From: an uncultured Acetatifactor sp.
GTDB lineage: Bacteria > Bacillota > Clostridia > Lachnospirales > Lachnospiraceae
Direction: 5' to 3'
Assembly: GCA_910583845.1 (NCBI GenBank)
Contig: CAJUAB010000003.1
Span: 189,228-253,227 of the forward strand
Length of the DNA stretch: 64,000 nt
Shown here: positions 33,152 to 42,271 of the stretch, in pieces
How positions within the stretch are numbered: position 1 is the first letter of the stretch
How the letters are laid out: every line of letters starts with the position of its first letter
The notes under the pieces: model-generated
Told to the model about the DNA's origin: nothing
What the model saw: only the letters and a program-made list of their open reading frames with translations
Databases searched by the model: none
Program-made: the position numbers and the translations under genes

Positions 33152-35726
33152 AAAATATGTGTGTGCCGGGATTCAGTACAACTGCGTCCCTCCCCGGCAA
33201 AATAACCGTAGCGCTGCAGTTATCCGGAATCACAACGGTATAGGTGATTGTTTCATTTCCGCCAGCCTCACCGTTCTCTCCCTCCCGGTCTCCCTCTCTT
33301 ACCCAGCCGCTCTCCACTTTCCCGTATACACTGTGATAGGCCGCTTTTGCATAAGTAAAGTGTCCCCCCGGCCTGGGTGCAATGGTAAAATGATTCTCCC
33401 CGTCCACCCGTATGCCGCACATGGTATCGAACAGCCATCGGCAGACGGCACCCTTGGAATAATGGTTCAAAGAGCCAATACCACCGTTTACCGCTGCGCT
33501 CCCCTCCCAGGCCTCCCATACCGTGGTGGCACCGTTTTTCGGCATAAACAGCCAGCCGGGCATCTCTTCATTCTCCAGTAACCGATAAGCCGCCTCCAGG
33601 TCCGTCTCCGTCAGCACATCCAGAATCAGCGGCGTGGACAGAAAACCGGTTCCCAGACGCCAGCCGTAATGCTCCAATGCCTGCAGCAGTCTTTCCCGCG
33701 CATATTCCGCCTGCTCCTGCTCCAGCAGGTCAAAGGCCAGGGGCCGCACCAGCCTTGCCTGTCTGTCGGTGTCCAGACTGTAAGCAGCGGTCTTCACCAG
33801 TGCCTGATAGGATTTCCGGCATCCGGCAGCAAAGCTGCGATACCCGCTCGCCTCTCCCGGATTTCCCAGCGCAGTTTCGATCTCCGCCATACAGTCCATC
33901 ACATAAGCCGTATAAGCGGTGGCCACCTCCGGGTGGGGAACGGCGCAGTCCTTCCATGTCATATGATGGACTTCATCCGGCTCCGCCCACTCCCCATAAG
34001 CCTGACCGTAATTGGAAAGGTACTTTCGCTCCTCCCCCATAAGCCCTGTCCGTTTTGCCGTGGGATACCATCTGCCGCAGCGTTTCTGCATAAAGGCGGC
34101 ATAACGGCGCATTCCCGGCAGAAACTTTTGAAGGATTTCCGTATCCCCATACTGCTTCCATAATACATAAGGCATAATGACCCCGGCATCCGCCCATCCC
34201 ACGCTGCCGTCCATGGCCTTCATGTAAGCGTCCGTGCCGCCCTCCGGGGCAATCTGGGGCAGCTTGCCGTCTGGCTTCTGCCAGTCATAAAGGTCACGTA
34301 AATATTTCTCCCCAAAGCTCCTGTAATCGAACAGGAAACTTGCCGTGGAGCAGAATATCTGGGCGTCCCCGCTCCAGCCGTGGCGCTCTCTGGTGGGACA
34401 GTCGGTGGGCAGGTCGGCATGGTTGTTCCTGGCGCTCCACACGGTATTTTCCACAAATTGGTTTAACAGCGGGTTTGAGCTTTCAAACCAGCCCGTGCGC
34501 TCCAGATCCGAATAAACCGCCATGGCGGTAAAGTCCTCCGGCCGGATCTGCACATCGGTTTCCACACACACAAACTGAAAGCCGAAAATGGCAAAGGCGG
34601 TCTTATACTCGTTCATCCCCTCCTTACAGGTATAAAGGACCTGCTGCAAAGGAGTGGTAATCTTTTTGTTGGCACACTGGATATTTTTCTGGGTAAATTC
34701 CCCGTTTTCGTCCAGCAGCTCCCCAAAGCGTAAAGCTATCCTCTGCCCGGCCTCCGCCCTCAGGGAAAAAGACACATAGCCCGCAATATTCTGACCGAAA
34801 TCCAGCACGGTACTTCCCCCGGGGGTTTTTATGAGTTTTGCAGAGAGCTGTTCGTGCTCCGTCACCGGCACATTGTTGGAGGCCGTGGGCGTTACCCCAT
34901 GAGCCGTCTCCTTTGCCTTTCCCTGATAGCCGGGAGCCATGCGGGCATCATACACCTCGCCGTCCTGGTTATCCGCAAACCGTATGGGGCCGTCATTGCT
35001 CCAGTCCCAGCTTTCGTCTGTGCAGACGGTCTGTATCGAACCATCCGTATGCGTAATCTCAAGCTGCGCCAGCAATTTGGTCTCTGTGCCATATTGGTTG
35101 CGTCGCCCCCATGCCCCGCAGCTTCCCCGGTACCAGCCGTCCGCAAGCCAGACCGTCAGGATATTTTCCCCGTTTTCCAAAATTTCCGTCACATCTATGG
35201 TCTGGTACTGCACCCGTTTGCGGTAGTCCGTGATGCCGGGTGCCAGGACAAAATTCCCCGCCCTCCTGCCGTTCAGCCATGCCTCATACAGACCGCAGGC
35301 GGTAATATACAGCCGGGCCTTTTGGAAACCGGAAACAGAAAAATGTTTCCTGAAACAGTCCACAGGATAACGCGTTTTTTTGTTTACCCTGTAATTTCCG
35401 GTAATCCACTTTGCGGCCCACCTGTGGATGCCTGTCTCCAATATCGCTTCCTGCCAGTCTCCCGGATTCCGATCTTCATCCCAGAGACGGATTTTCCACA
35501 GCACCCTTGTTCCCGGCGGAATCGGTTTCCCGCCCCAGCGCACCCGCATGGAGCTGCTTTCCACCCTTCCGCTGTCCCAAAGCATCCTGTCCCGGTGGTC
35601 TGCCGCAATGATCTGCCAGGCCGTCTGTTTTTTCCCGCCCTCACAGTTCCAGTACAGCCAGGGAGCCGCAGAATCAATGCCCACGGGATTGATAAGATAT
35701 TCTGTTTTCAGCCGGACTGCCTGCAT
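33150..35726 (-). CDS. GH78 alpha-L-rhamnosidase
   Basis: 858 aa. Layout is that of bacterial alpha-L-rhamnosidases: N-terminal beta-sandwich domains (about 1-330, including WITGNYRVNKKTRYP and AWLNGRRAG), an (alpha/alpha)6 catalytic barrel from about 400 with the acidic motif DCPTRERHGWSGDAQ, and a C-terminal beta-sandwich ending ATVILPG. It removes terminal alpha-L-rhamnose by inversion. No signal peptide, so it acts on imported glycosides. ATG 35726 is chosen over 35789 because of GGAGGGG directly upstream and because the longer form overlaps the symporter. It lies 1 bp after the symporter stop, so expression is tightly coupled. Confidence 0.93.
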   Translation of the reverse strand: MQAVRLKTEYLINPVGIDSAAPWLYWNCEGGKKQTAWQIIAADHRDRMLWDSGRVESSSMRVRWGGKPIPPGTRVLWKIRLWDEDRNPGDWQEAILETGIHRWAAKWITGNYRVNKKTRYPVDCFRKHFSVSGFQKARLYITACGLYEAWLNGRRAGNFVLAPGITDYRKRVQYQTIDVTEILENGENILTVWLADGWYRGSCGAWGRRNQYGTETKLLAQLEITHTDGSIQTVCTDESWDWSNDGPIRFADNQDGEVYDARMAPGYQGKAKETAHGVTPTASNNVPVTEHEQLSAKLIKTPGGSTVLDFGQNIAGYVSFSLRAEAGQRIALRFGELLDENGEFTQKNIQCANKKITTPLQQVLYTCKEGMNEYKTAFAIFGFQFVCVETDVQIRPEDFTAMAVYSDLERTGWFESSNPLLNQFVENTVWSARNNHADLPTDCPTRERHGWSGDAQIFCSTASFLFDYRSFGEKYLRDLYDWQKPDGKLPQIAPEGGTDAYMKAMDGSVGWADAGVIMPYVLWKQYGDTEILQKFLPGMRRYAAFMQKRCGRWYPTAKRTGLMGEERKYLSNYGQAYGEWAEPDEVHHMTWKDCAVPHPEVATAYTAYVMDCMAEIETALGNPGEASGYRSFAAGCRKSYQALVKTAAYSLDTDRQARLVRPLAFDLLEQEQAEYARERLLQALEHYGWRLGTGFLSTPLILDVLTETDLEAAYRLLENEEMPGWLFMPKNGATTVWEAWEGSAAVNGGIGSLNHYSKGAVCRWLFDTMCGIRVDGENHFTIAPRPGGHFTYAKAAYHSVYGKVESGWVREGDREGENGEAGGNETITYTVVIPDNCSATVILPGRDAVVLNPGTHIF

Positions 35727-35727
35727 G

Positions 35728-37182
35728 TTACCCCTCCTTCCGTCTGGCCTGGATCTCCGCCTGCTTTTTGCCGATGTCCTTTTCCACACTGAGGAAAATC
35801 AAAAGGACCGCCAAAATAATGCCTGTAAATACCTCCAGCCCTACAAAACCAAAGATAATCGCATTTTGCACTGTTTCTGTCTGTGCCGCCGCCACCGTAA
35901 CGCCATCCACAAGCTCCGGCGCAAGATATCCTGCATGGCTTAACAGGCCGTTGAACAGCCCGGTACAGATTCCTACCATAGCCACCGCTATAATATTGTA
36001 TACAGACATGGCAATTCCATCGGAGCGGAATCCCGTCTTCCATTCCAGGTGATCCAGCACGTCGGCAAACAACGCCATAAACACATAGGCACAGGGCAGA
36101 CCTCCAATATTTTTAATAAACTGCCCGATCAGCATGACCGTCATATTCGTTGGAAACAACCAGCAGACAGCCCCGCCCACAGCATAGAGGATAAAGCCTG
36201 CCAGCGTGACATTCCGTTTACCGAATTTCTTTGCCAGAGGCCAGACGGCAAAAATACCGATTCCCATGGGAATTCCTCCGATGACGGAAAGCATGGTTTG
36301 AGTAAAACCGTCATTATAGGTTCCCAGAACATAGTTGCAGAAATAGACCAGGCTTATATTTTTAATGCTGGTGCCTGCTGTATAGATCAGAAAATAGGCA
36401 TAGATGATTAACATATACTTATCAGTAAAGATGGCCTTAAGCTGTTTGCCGAAGGGCACGGTCTCATTTTCTCCCGCATTCTGTGCCTCCAGCGTCACCC
36501 GCTCTTTGGTAAAAAAGTACTCCAGCAAAGTCAATGGCAGCGCCAAAACGGAAAGCACACTCATAAGTACAATCCATTTCCTCTGGTCTACCCCGAGCAT
36601 AGGCATGACAACCATGGGGAACACCAGGGCAACCAGAATACCGCTCATCATAATGGTGGTAACCTGGTTGAATACGGATAATCCTCCCCGCTGCGTGGTA
36701 TCCCGGGTGGACAGCGGCACCATCAGATTATGGCTCATATTGAAAATGGTATAAGCAAAGGAATAAAACAGGTTATAGGATACCATGACCCAGATGATCT
36801 GAACCGTTTCAGAAGCACGTGGAACGGTAAACAAAAGGATGCCGGAAACCGTCAGCAAGGGGGCCGACAACAGCAGCCATGGCCTTGCCTTTCCCTCCGG
36901 TGTACGGGTGCGGTCGATCACATAGCCCATAACTACATTGGTAACAGCGTCAATGATCTTGGACACAATGGGAAAGACAACCAAAAATGCCCCGCCCCAT
37001 ATGCTCCCCAGTTTCAAAACATCCGTATAATATACATTCAAATATGTAGCCAGCACTGCGTTTAAGAGCAGTGCCCCTGCGGGGCCCAGCAGATACCCCA
37101 GCCATTTTTCCTTAAAGGTCACATTGTCTTTGCTGATTCTTGTTCTTGGAAACTGCAATCCTGTCAGCCTTTCTCGTGTCAT
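35728..37182 (-). CDS. GPH/MelB-type sugar:cation symporter
   Basis: 484 aa with about 12 hydrophobic segments. It belongs to the glycoside-pentoside-hexuronide:cation symporter family of the major facilitator superfamily. Conserved features are the loop DRTRTPEGKARPWLL after helix 2, MSHNLMVPLS, and FGKRNVTLAG in the second half. It probably imports an intact rhamnosylated glycoside for the GH78/GH3 enzymes encoded just downstream. The true start is ATG 37182 with GGGAGG; the longer frame to 37347 adds a non-membrane segment that overlaps the divergent AraC leader. Confidence 0.9.
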   Translation of the reverse strand: MTRERLTGLQFPRTRISKDNVTFKEKWLGYLLGPAGALLLNAVLATYLNVYYTDVLKLGSIWGGAFLVVFPIVSKIIDAVTNVVMGYVIDRTRTPEGKARPWLLLSAPLLTVSGILLFTVPRASETVQIIWVMVSYNLFYSFAYTIFNMSHNLMVPLSTRDTTQRGGLSVFNQVTTIMMSGILVALVFPMVVMPMLGVDQRKWIVLMSVLSVLALPLTLLEYFFTKERVTLEAQNAGENETVPFGKQLKAIFTDKYMLIIYAYFLIYTAGTSIKNISLVYFCNYVLGTYNDGFTQTMLSVIGGIPMGIGIFAVWPLAKKFGKRNVTLAGFILYAVGGAVCWLFPTNMTVMLIGQFIKNIGGLPCAYVFMALFADVLDHLEWKTGFRSDGIAMSVYNIIAVAMVGICTGLFNGLLSHAGYLAPELVDGVTVAAAQTETVQNAIIFGFVGLEVFTGIILAVLLIFLSVEKDIGKKQAEIQARRKEG

Positions 37183-37257
37183 ATTGAAACCTCCCAAATT
37201 TTTGGGGATATTCCCCCTGGTTTTGTCTATATCATACAATGCCCGTGTCCCTCTGTC

Positions 37258-37286
37258 TTGTAATTCTGTCTTTTTTATGTTAAAAT
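37258..37286 (+). promoter_or_regulatory. Promoter of the AraC regulator, module A
   Basis: TTGTAA (37258-37263), a 17-bp spacer and TAAAAT (37281-37286) precede the AraC gene. The interval to the divergent symporter also holds a GGGGATATTCCCC palindrome (about 37204-37216), a possible operator for the symporter side. Confidence 0.6.
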
Positions 37287-37301
37287 ATGCAAAATGTTTC
37301 A

Positions 37302-37378
37302 GGCAAAGTCTCGGAGGCGCACGAGAGATTTTGCCCTTTAGAGCCATCGCGCAGCGATTGGGAGATCAGAGGATCTCC
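37302..37378 (+). repeat. Leader with three consecutive hairpins, includes dispersed repeat copy 2
   Basis: Three stem-loops follow one another before the AraC ribosome binding site: GGCAAAGTCTCG with CGAGAGATTTTGCC (37302-37335), ATCGC-GCA-GCGAT within the 19-base repeat GAGCCATCGCGCAGCGATT (37341-37359), and GGAGATC-AGAG-GATCTCC (37361-37378). The middle part is identical to 22259-22277 on the other strand. Confidence 0.65.
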
Positions 37379-37394
37379 ATCAGGAGGAACGGAT

Positions 37395-38561
37395 ATGGAT
37401 TATGATTATCTGGCCAGATCTCTTGCAGCCCTCTCCGGCGTGCCGGTACGGCTTTATGCAGATGGGCAGTTCACAGGACTTTATCATCACACAAAATTCA
37501 AACCTGATCTTGCCATTATGGAAGAGGTTCATATCTTCCGCAACCCCGGTAATGTCAGCTACTACATGGATGAAAATTTCCTTTACTATGGCTTATTCCG
37601 ATCCGTGAAGGACGGCGTTTCCCTGGTGATGGGTCCGGTGACACAGGTTACGGTAGATGATACTATGGCGAAAAATGTCCTCCGTACCATGGGGGAAAAT
37701 ATCAGCCGGGCAAGGGAACTGACAGACTATTTTGCAGCCATTCCCGCCTATCCCCTGCAAAATTTTCTCCAAATCCTCTGCACGATCAATTTCTTCCTTA
37801 ACGATGAGAAGCTGGACGTCAGCCAGCTTCTGTTGACAGGAGAAGAGCTCCCTGTGCTTCCTCAGACTTCCAACCTGGAAGCCGAAGAGCCTCATACCGT
37901 TTATAACACAGATGAAATTGAGTCCATCATGCTCTCCTGCGTGGAGTATGGGCGGGTAGATGAGATTAAAAAACTTTTTCAGCGCCCCGTGGCAGGGCGC
38001 GCCGGGTCTATGGCCTCCGATGCCCTGCGTCAGGAAAAAAATCTCTTTATCTGCACTGTCACCCTCGTAACCAGAGCCGCCATCAGAGGCGGCTTAAGCC
38101 GGTCCATAGCCTTTTCCCTGAGTGACAGCTATATACAAAAGGCTGAACTGATGAACGACTATGCCAGCTTAATATGTCTGAATGCCAGAATGGTAGAAGA
38201 TTTTACAAGGCGGGTGGAAACAGTAAGGTGCGGCATCGGCGCATCGCAGCTCATTCGCAGTGCCAGAGAATATATTCTGCTTCACTTGGACCGGAACATT
38301 ACCACTGCGGAACTTTCTCATGCCATGAATATGAACCGCACCTATCTGTGCAAACGATTCATGGAAGAAACAGGCCTGACAGTCAATCACTTTATTACTG
38401 CGGTGAAAATGGATGAAGCCAAAAGGCTTTTGGAAATTACAAAGAAGACATCCGCTGAGATCGCCCAGATTCTGGGCTATTCCACCCAGAGTTATTTTCA
38501 GAATGTGTTCAAAAAATATACCGGGCAAACGCCGGTAGAGTATCGGCAGGAAAGTAGCTGA
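37395..38561 (+). CDS. AraC-family regulator of module A
   Basis: 388 aa. The N-terminal about 270 residues form a sensor region with the start pattern SGVPVRLYADGQF, found also in the paralogue at 58609. The C-terminal AraC domain (about 285-385) has ARE-ILLHLDRNITTAELSHAMNMNRTYLCKRF, then SAEIAQILGYSTQSYFQNVFKKYTGQTPVEYR. ATG 37395 has GGAGG; the frame extends to 37287 but the added part lies in the hairpin leader. It is divergent from the symporter gene and very likely activates the symporter-GH78-GH3 operon in response to the imported glycoside. Confidence 0.9.
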   Translation: MDYDYLARSLAALSGVPVRLYADGQFTGLYHHTKFKPDLAIMEEVHIFRNPGNVSYYMDENFLYYGLFRSVKDGVSLVMGPVTQVTVDDTMAKNVLRTMGENISRARELTDYFAAIPAYPLQNFLQILCTINFFLNDEKLDVSQLLLTGEELPVLPQTSNLEAEEPHTVYNTDEIESIMLSCVEYGRVDEIKKLFQRPVAGRAGSMASDALRQEKNLFICTVTLVTRAAIRGGLSRSIAFSLSDSYIQKAELMNDYASLICLNARMVEDFTRRVETVRCGIGASQLIRSAREYILLHLDRNITTAELSHAMNMNRTYLCKRFMEETGLTVNHFITAVKMDEAKRLLEITKKTSAEIAQILGYSTQSYFQNVFKKYTGQTPVEYRQESS

Positions 38562-38644
38562 CAGTGGATACTTTCCTCGCCTTATAATTCGGCTTTGTAA
38601 AACACCCTATGCAAATGGTTTCAATTTCAATGGGCGCACAGGAA

Positions 38645-38688
38645 CTCAAAAAGGCGGTACAGCCCTTGTAATCGGGGCTATACCGCCT
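38645..38688 (-). terminator. Strong minus-strand terminator
   Basis: An 8-bp outer stem (AGGCGGTA / TACCGCCT) continued by an AGCCC / GGGCT inner stem is followed on the minus strand by TTTTTGAG. The stop codon of the coding remnant to its right falls inside the stem, so it probably ended that former gene or RNA. Confidence 0.75.
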
Positions 38689-38691
38689 GAT

Positions 38692-38725
38692 CTACAACAA
38701 CGCAGGTTAAGCCGAGTGCTCTACC
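38692..38725 (-). other. tRNA-Asn-derived remnant
   Basis: The 34-bp segment matches the tRNA-Asn at the window end at 28 positions with small indels. It keeps the D-arm end and anticodon stem (AGAGCACTCGGC) and GTTGTTGTAG before the T-arm, but has lost part of the anticodon loop and the whole T-arm and acceptor. It cannot be a functional tRNA. It resembles a recombination or attachment-site scar. Confidence 0.6.
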
Positions 38726-38955
38726 CTTGTACGACATGCAACCGGAAAACGCTTTGCAGAATGTTAAGTCCGCTGCTCTCCTTCCATTGTCAAAAATCTC
38801 CGTGACAATATACCCCATCTTATGAAGGGCTAGGCCAATTACTATGATATCTTCAATATCCAGCTTTATGATATCAAAATCTTGCTGTAAAGTTTTTCGT
38901 AATAGTTTTGAAACTATCTGGCTCTATCTCATTCAAGCCGAATTTTGTCCGGGCC
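38695..38955 (-). pseudogene. Coding-like remnant, unknown family
   Basis: On the minus strand a frame stays open for about 80 codons from just after an in-frame TAG (about 38,945) to a TAG inside the terminator. It reads through pieces such as QQDFDIIKLDIEDIIVIGLALHK and GYIVTEIFDNGRRAADLTF, and then through the tRNA-like segment. There is no start codon with a ribosome binding site, and the upstream part continues in a different frame. Composition looks protein-like, but I do not recognise the family. It is probably the 3' end of a lost gene. Confidence 0.4.
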
Positions 38956-39280
38956 GTAATAAGCAAAGAATAGTATTTATCATTAATAACTTTTTCTTGT
39001 CATTGTATCTCTTAAGTTCTTTTTTACCCTTTCAATAGAACGCTTTCTATTCAAAACCATAGCAGCCTGCAAAAAATAGATGTGCCAAAGTTCTGCCATG
39101 CAGCACAATCCACGTTTGCTTTCGGTTTACATATCCCTGCCTTCTTTTTATCGGCACTTGCTTTTTCTGATTTTTATAAATTATTCTTTAATAGAGAAAG
39201 CCCGCAAACGCTGAGGTTTACGGTGATAAGGAAGTATGGAAATTAACTTATCATTAACGCTGGCAAACAGGGTGCAGGAA

Positions 39281-39326
39281 ATAAACAGGCATTTTCCTTT
39301 TCGGAATGTATACCTGTTTATTTTTT
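39281..39326. terminator. Palindromic terminator, probably bidirectional
   Basis: ATAAACAGG (39281-39289) pairs with CCTGTTTAT (39313-39321), with an inner TTTTCC/GGAA pairing. It is followed by T6 on the plus strand and preceded by an A-rich stretch. Confidence 0.65.
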
Positions 39327-39535
39327 ATCTGATTAGTTGTAGAATAATAGAAACAGAAGAAAGGAAATAAGTCTATGAAAAAATGTCTCTAAAAGACCAA
39401 TTAATTGTAAGTGTCAAATCATAATCTTATCAAAAGAGGTCTAAAAAAATATATACCGCTGACTTGTACCCGCAATCACAAATGTTTGTTTCTGTTCCTC
39501 CCGGTTCGCTCCTTTCTGCGTGGGTGTTGTGCAGG

Positions 39536-41995
39536 TTAATCCTCGATATCCGTCACCTGCACTTCTGCGTAAAATGCCCTTTCCTTCCCCTGAATCCATG
39601 CGTCATCCAATACTCTGTATTCTCCCCGCAGGCGGATATCCTCCGAAGAGCTCCCCACCTCCACACCTGTCACACCCTTTTCTATCTTCCAGCGCATGTC
39701 CCTGTCCAGAAAGGCCATCTGGCTTGCGGCTGTTTTAAAAGTCACCTGCTTTCTTTCTCCCGGTTCCAGCGTCACGCGGGCGAAACCTGCCAGCTCTTTT
39801 ACCGGCCTGGTCATGCTGGCATACTTGTCCGAGAGATATAACTGCACGATTTCCGTTCCCGCGTATTTCCCGGTATTCACGATTTCCATATGAAGCACAG
39901 CCGCCTCGTCCGCCTGTATTTCCTTCTTTTCCATCCGCAGATTCTCATAGGAAAAACTGGTATAAGAGATTCCATGTCCGAAACAATAGCGGGGCTTATG
40001 GGGCAGATCCACATAGTTGACAAAGCCGATACTGGCTCCCTGATGCCAGGCCGAGCCATAAGGATGGTTATAATAGACCGGAATCTGTCCGGCATGATAT
40101 GCCACGGATACCGGCAGCTTCCCGCTGGGGTTATACTCTCCCAAAAGCACATCCACAATGGCCTGGGCGCCTGTTTCTGCCGGGTTCCACGCCTCCAGAA
40201 TGGCATCCAGGGTCTCATCCGCTACATCGCTGGAGACCGGCCTTCCGTCGAAATGGATTCCTATCATCGGTTTTCCGTAAGCGGAAGCCTTTCTCATAAA
40301 TGCGTCCTGGCACATGGGCAGATTGATATTGCTGGCATCCACCCCTTCTCCCATGGAAGCCATGGAACAGGTTCCGTGTTTTCCGCCTAAAGTGAGAATG
40401 ACCAGATCCGCCTCTTTAACCGCCTGCAGCGCCTCTTCAAAGCCGCTCTCGTCCGCTCCCGCAATGGGATAGCCATGGGCATACAAGATTTCCGCATCCG
40501 GCATCCGGTTCCTCAGCTCTTCCAGAAGGCTTGCGCATCCCGGCTTCTGGCGGCGCAGTATCTGCTCAAAGGTTTCCGTCTCATCCGACTGGATATTCGT
40601 TCCGGGAATCCGCGCTGCGTCCTCTCCCGCATTCCAGACAGTACCGTTTACCCCGGCGATGGAATTGGCTACCGCATAGACCGACTCCATCATGCACATA
40701 TGGGTGTAGCCGCCGAAAAACTTCCTGGGACTGTCCGCATGAGGGCCTACAAGAGCGATTCGGTGCAGCTTTCTTCCATTCTCTGCCCTGCCTGTCCTCT
40801 CCTGCCTAAGCGGTAAAACCCCATTGTTTTTCAGCAGCACAATAGACTCCCTGGCAGAGCGCAGGGACAATTCTCTGCCTTCCTCCCTGCCGAAAATGTC
40901 CTGCAAAGACTTTCCCTGCAGCGCAAAAGGATGCTCGAAGAGCCCCATCCGAAACTTCGCCTCCAACACCCGCAACACCGCCCGGTCCAGAACCTCCATG
41001 TCTGCTTCCCCTGATGCAAACATGTTTCTCAACTCTTCCCCATAGCCAGATGCACTGGGCAGCTCCATATCCATGCCAGCCTCCATGGCAAGGAGCCCCG
41101 TATCCGCCATGGTCTCCCCGATATGCTGTACTTCATGGGAATTTCCGATTCCGCCGTAATCGCTGACGCAGATGCCCGCAAATCCCATCTTTTCCCGCAG
41201 CAGGCCGGTAAGAAGCCTCTTCGACACGGAAGCCGGTTCTCCGTCGATGGAGCAGTAGCAGGGCATGATTCCTTTCAGGCCGGACTCTGCTATGGCCGCC
41301 TGAAAAGGCTTCCCGTAAATCTCTTCCAGGAGCCTTTGCGGCGTATCGCTGTGGGTGCCGTGGATGCCGCCCTGGGAATTATGGAACGCCAGGAAATGCT
41401 TTGCCACGCTCTCCGGTCGCCTGCCGCCGCATTCCACGCTCTGCAGCCCCCTCACATAGGCGACTCCCAAAGCGGAGGCCAGGGCAGGGTCTTCCCCGTA
41501 GGTCTCCCCCTGGCGCCCCATTCTGGAATCTCTGGAAATGTCCAGTACCGGCGCAAGGACGTGGGTAAATCCGCAGGCGCTTTCCTGCTCCCCCACCACC
41601 TTTGCAATCTGCTCTTCCAGTTCCGGATTCCAGCCGGAGCCCCTGGCAATCCCCGAGGGAAAGCTGGTGCTGTCCTGGATAAACGCCCCGCAGAGCCCCT
41701 CCATATGGAACATGGCCGGTATTCCATGGGGACTGTTCGCCATCACGATTTCCTGTACCCTGCGCTGCCAGGAAGCCACTTCCTCCAAAGTCTCCGCCCT
41801 GCGCATCTCCAGTGTGCTCACATGGCCAATTCCGTAAGGGGTATCCGCCGCTATTGTATCGTAATCCAGATAAGTCTCCCCGAAGGGGAAGATACTGTTC
41901 ACCTGTGCCATCTTCTCCTCCAGACTCAGGTCTTTCAGCAGCTCCTGTGCACGTTCCGGGGCTGTTAGCCCTGCACCCATATATCTTTTACTCAT
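39536..41995 (-). CDS. GH3 beta-glycosidase, conventional domain order
   Basis: 819 aa, cytoplasmic. The N-terminal catalytic barrel (about 1-330) has MFHMEGLCGAF, AKHFLAFHNSQGG and the nucleophile loop GFAGICVSDYGGI. The alpha/beta sandwich begins near SIVLLKNNGVLPL, and the Fn3-like domain near YCFGHGISYTSFSYE. Nucleophile context SDY, rather than TDW, sets it apart from the other three GH3 proteins here, so specificity may differ (beta-xylosidase/glucosidase type). ATG 41995 follows GGAGG; the frame to 42037 adds a non-homologous stub. Last gene of module B, with its own 230-bp upstream region containing a regulatory-like element. Confidence 0.91.
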   Translation of the reverse strand: MSKRYMGAGLTAPERAQELLKDLSLEEKMAQVNSIFPFGETYLDYDTIAADTPYGIGHVSTLEMRRAETLEEVASWQRRVQEIVMANSPHGIPAMFHMEGLCGAFIQDSTSFPSGIARGSGWNPELEEQIAKVVGEQESACGFTHVLAPVLDISRDSRMGRQGETYGEDPALASALGVAYVRGLQSVECGGRRPESVAKHFLAFHNSQGGIHGTHSDTPQRLLEEIYGKPFQAAIAESGLKGIMPCYCSIDGEPASVSKRLLTGLLREKMGFAGICVSDYGGIGNSHEVQHIGETMADTGLLAMEAGMDMELPSASGYGEELRNMFASGEADMEVLDRAVLRVLEAKFRMGLFEHPFALQGKSLQDIFGREEGRELSLRSARESIVLLKNNGVLPLRQERTGRAENGRKLHRIALVGPHADSPRKFFGGYTHMCMMESVYAVANSIAGVNGTVWNAGEDAARIPGTNIQSDETETFEQILRRQKPGCASLLEELRNRMPDAEILYAHGYPIAGADESGFEEALQAVKEADLVILTLGGKHGTCSMASMGEGVDASNINLPMCQDAFMRKASAYGKPMIGIHFDGRPVSSDVADETLDAILEAWNPAETGAQAIVDVLLGEYNPSGKLPVSVAYHAGQIPVYYNHPYGSAWHQGASIGFVNYVDLPHKPRYCFGHGISYTSFSYENLRMEKKEIQADEAAVLHMEIVNTGKYAGTEIVQLYLSDKYASMTRPVKELAGFARVTLEPGERKQVTFKTAASQMAFLDRDMRWKIEKGVTGVEVGSSSEDIRLRGEYRVLDDAWIQGKERAFYAEVQVTDIED

Positions 41996-42107
41996 ACATT
42001 TCCTCCGTTGAAAATCCGCTCTGCCTGCGTCCTCCAAGCCAATTCCGTTATCCGCCTTCCTTATACGAACTACCGTATCTGTTGCTAAGACAGTATTATC
42101 CGGAATC

Positions 42108-42133
42108 TATACTGCACGCCAATCAAATTTGCA
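42108..42133 (+). promoter_or_regulatory. Shared AraC-operator-like element, copy 1
   Basis: TATACTGCAC, nine variable bases and ATTTGCA. The same two blocks with the same spacing lie at 58516-58541 upstream of the module B AraC gene. An inverted TGCAGTATA lies at 42201-42209. Upstream of the GH3 gene at 41995, so it may mark an internal regulated promoter. Confidence 0.5.
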
Positions 42134-42134
42134 G

Positions 42135-42200
42135 CACAACCCGACTACAGACCGCCAACCAGGTACTTTTCCAGAAACATCACTGTAAATCCTGGCGGTC
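42135..42200. other. Inverted repeat downstream of the GH35/42-like gene
   Basis: AGACCGCCAACCAGG (about 42146-42160) can pair with CCTGGCGGTCT (about 42191-42201) with a 4-nt bulge across an about 30-nt loop. There is no T-tract, so it is a weak terminator or an attenuator-like structure between two module B genes. Confidence 0.4.
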
Positions 42201-42271
42201 TGCAGTATAATGTGATGTTTTCCACAATTTCCTTCTAAACATAACTGCTTCTATTCTGTTCACAAGCTCCT

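Larger units (their letters stand above)
38562..39535. other. Long degenerate intergenic region
   Basis: 974 bp without an intact gene. From left to right it contains a minus-strand terminator, a tRNA-Asn-like remnant, an open coding-like remnant on the minus strand up to about 38,955, A+T-rich sequence with a decayed terminator-like pair (about 39200-39222), and a palindromic terminator (39281-39326). The 39,330-39,535 part shows only a tiny ORF (ATG 39375, five codons). It looks like a scar of a lost mobile or accessory segment. Confidence 0.6.

Noticed and set aside
38692..38725. A functional tRNA gene at 38.7 kb
   Set aside because: The anticodon triplet is disrupted, and the T-arm and acceptor stem are missing.
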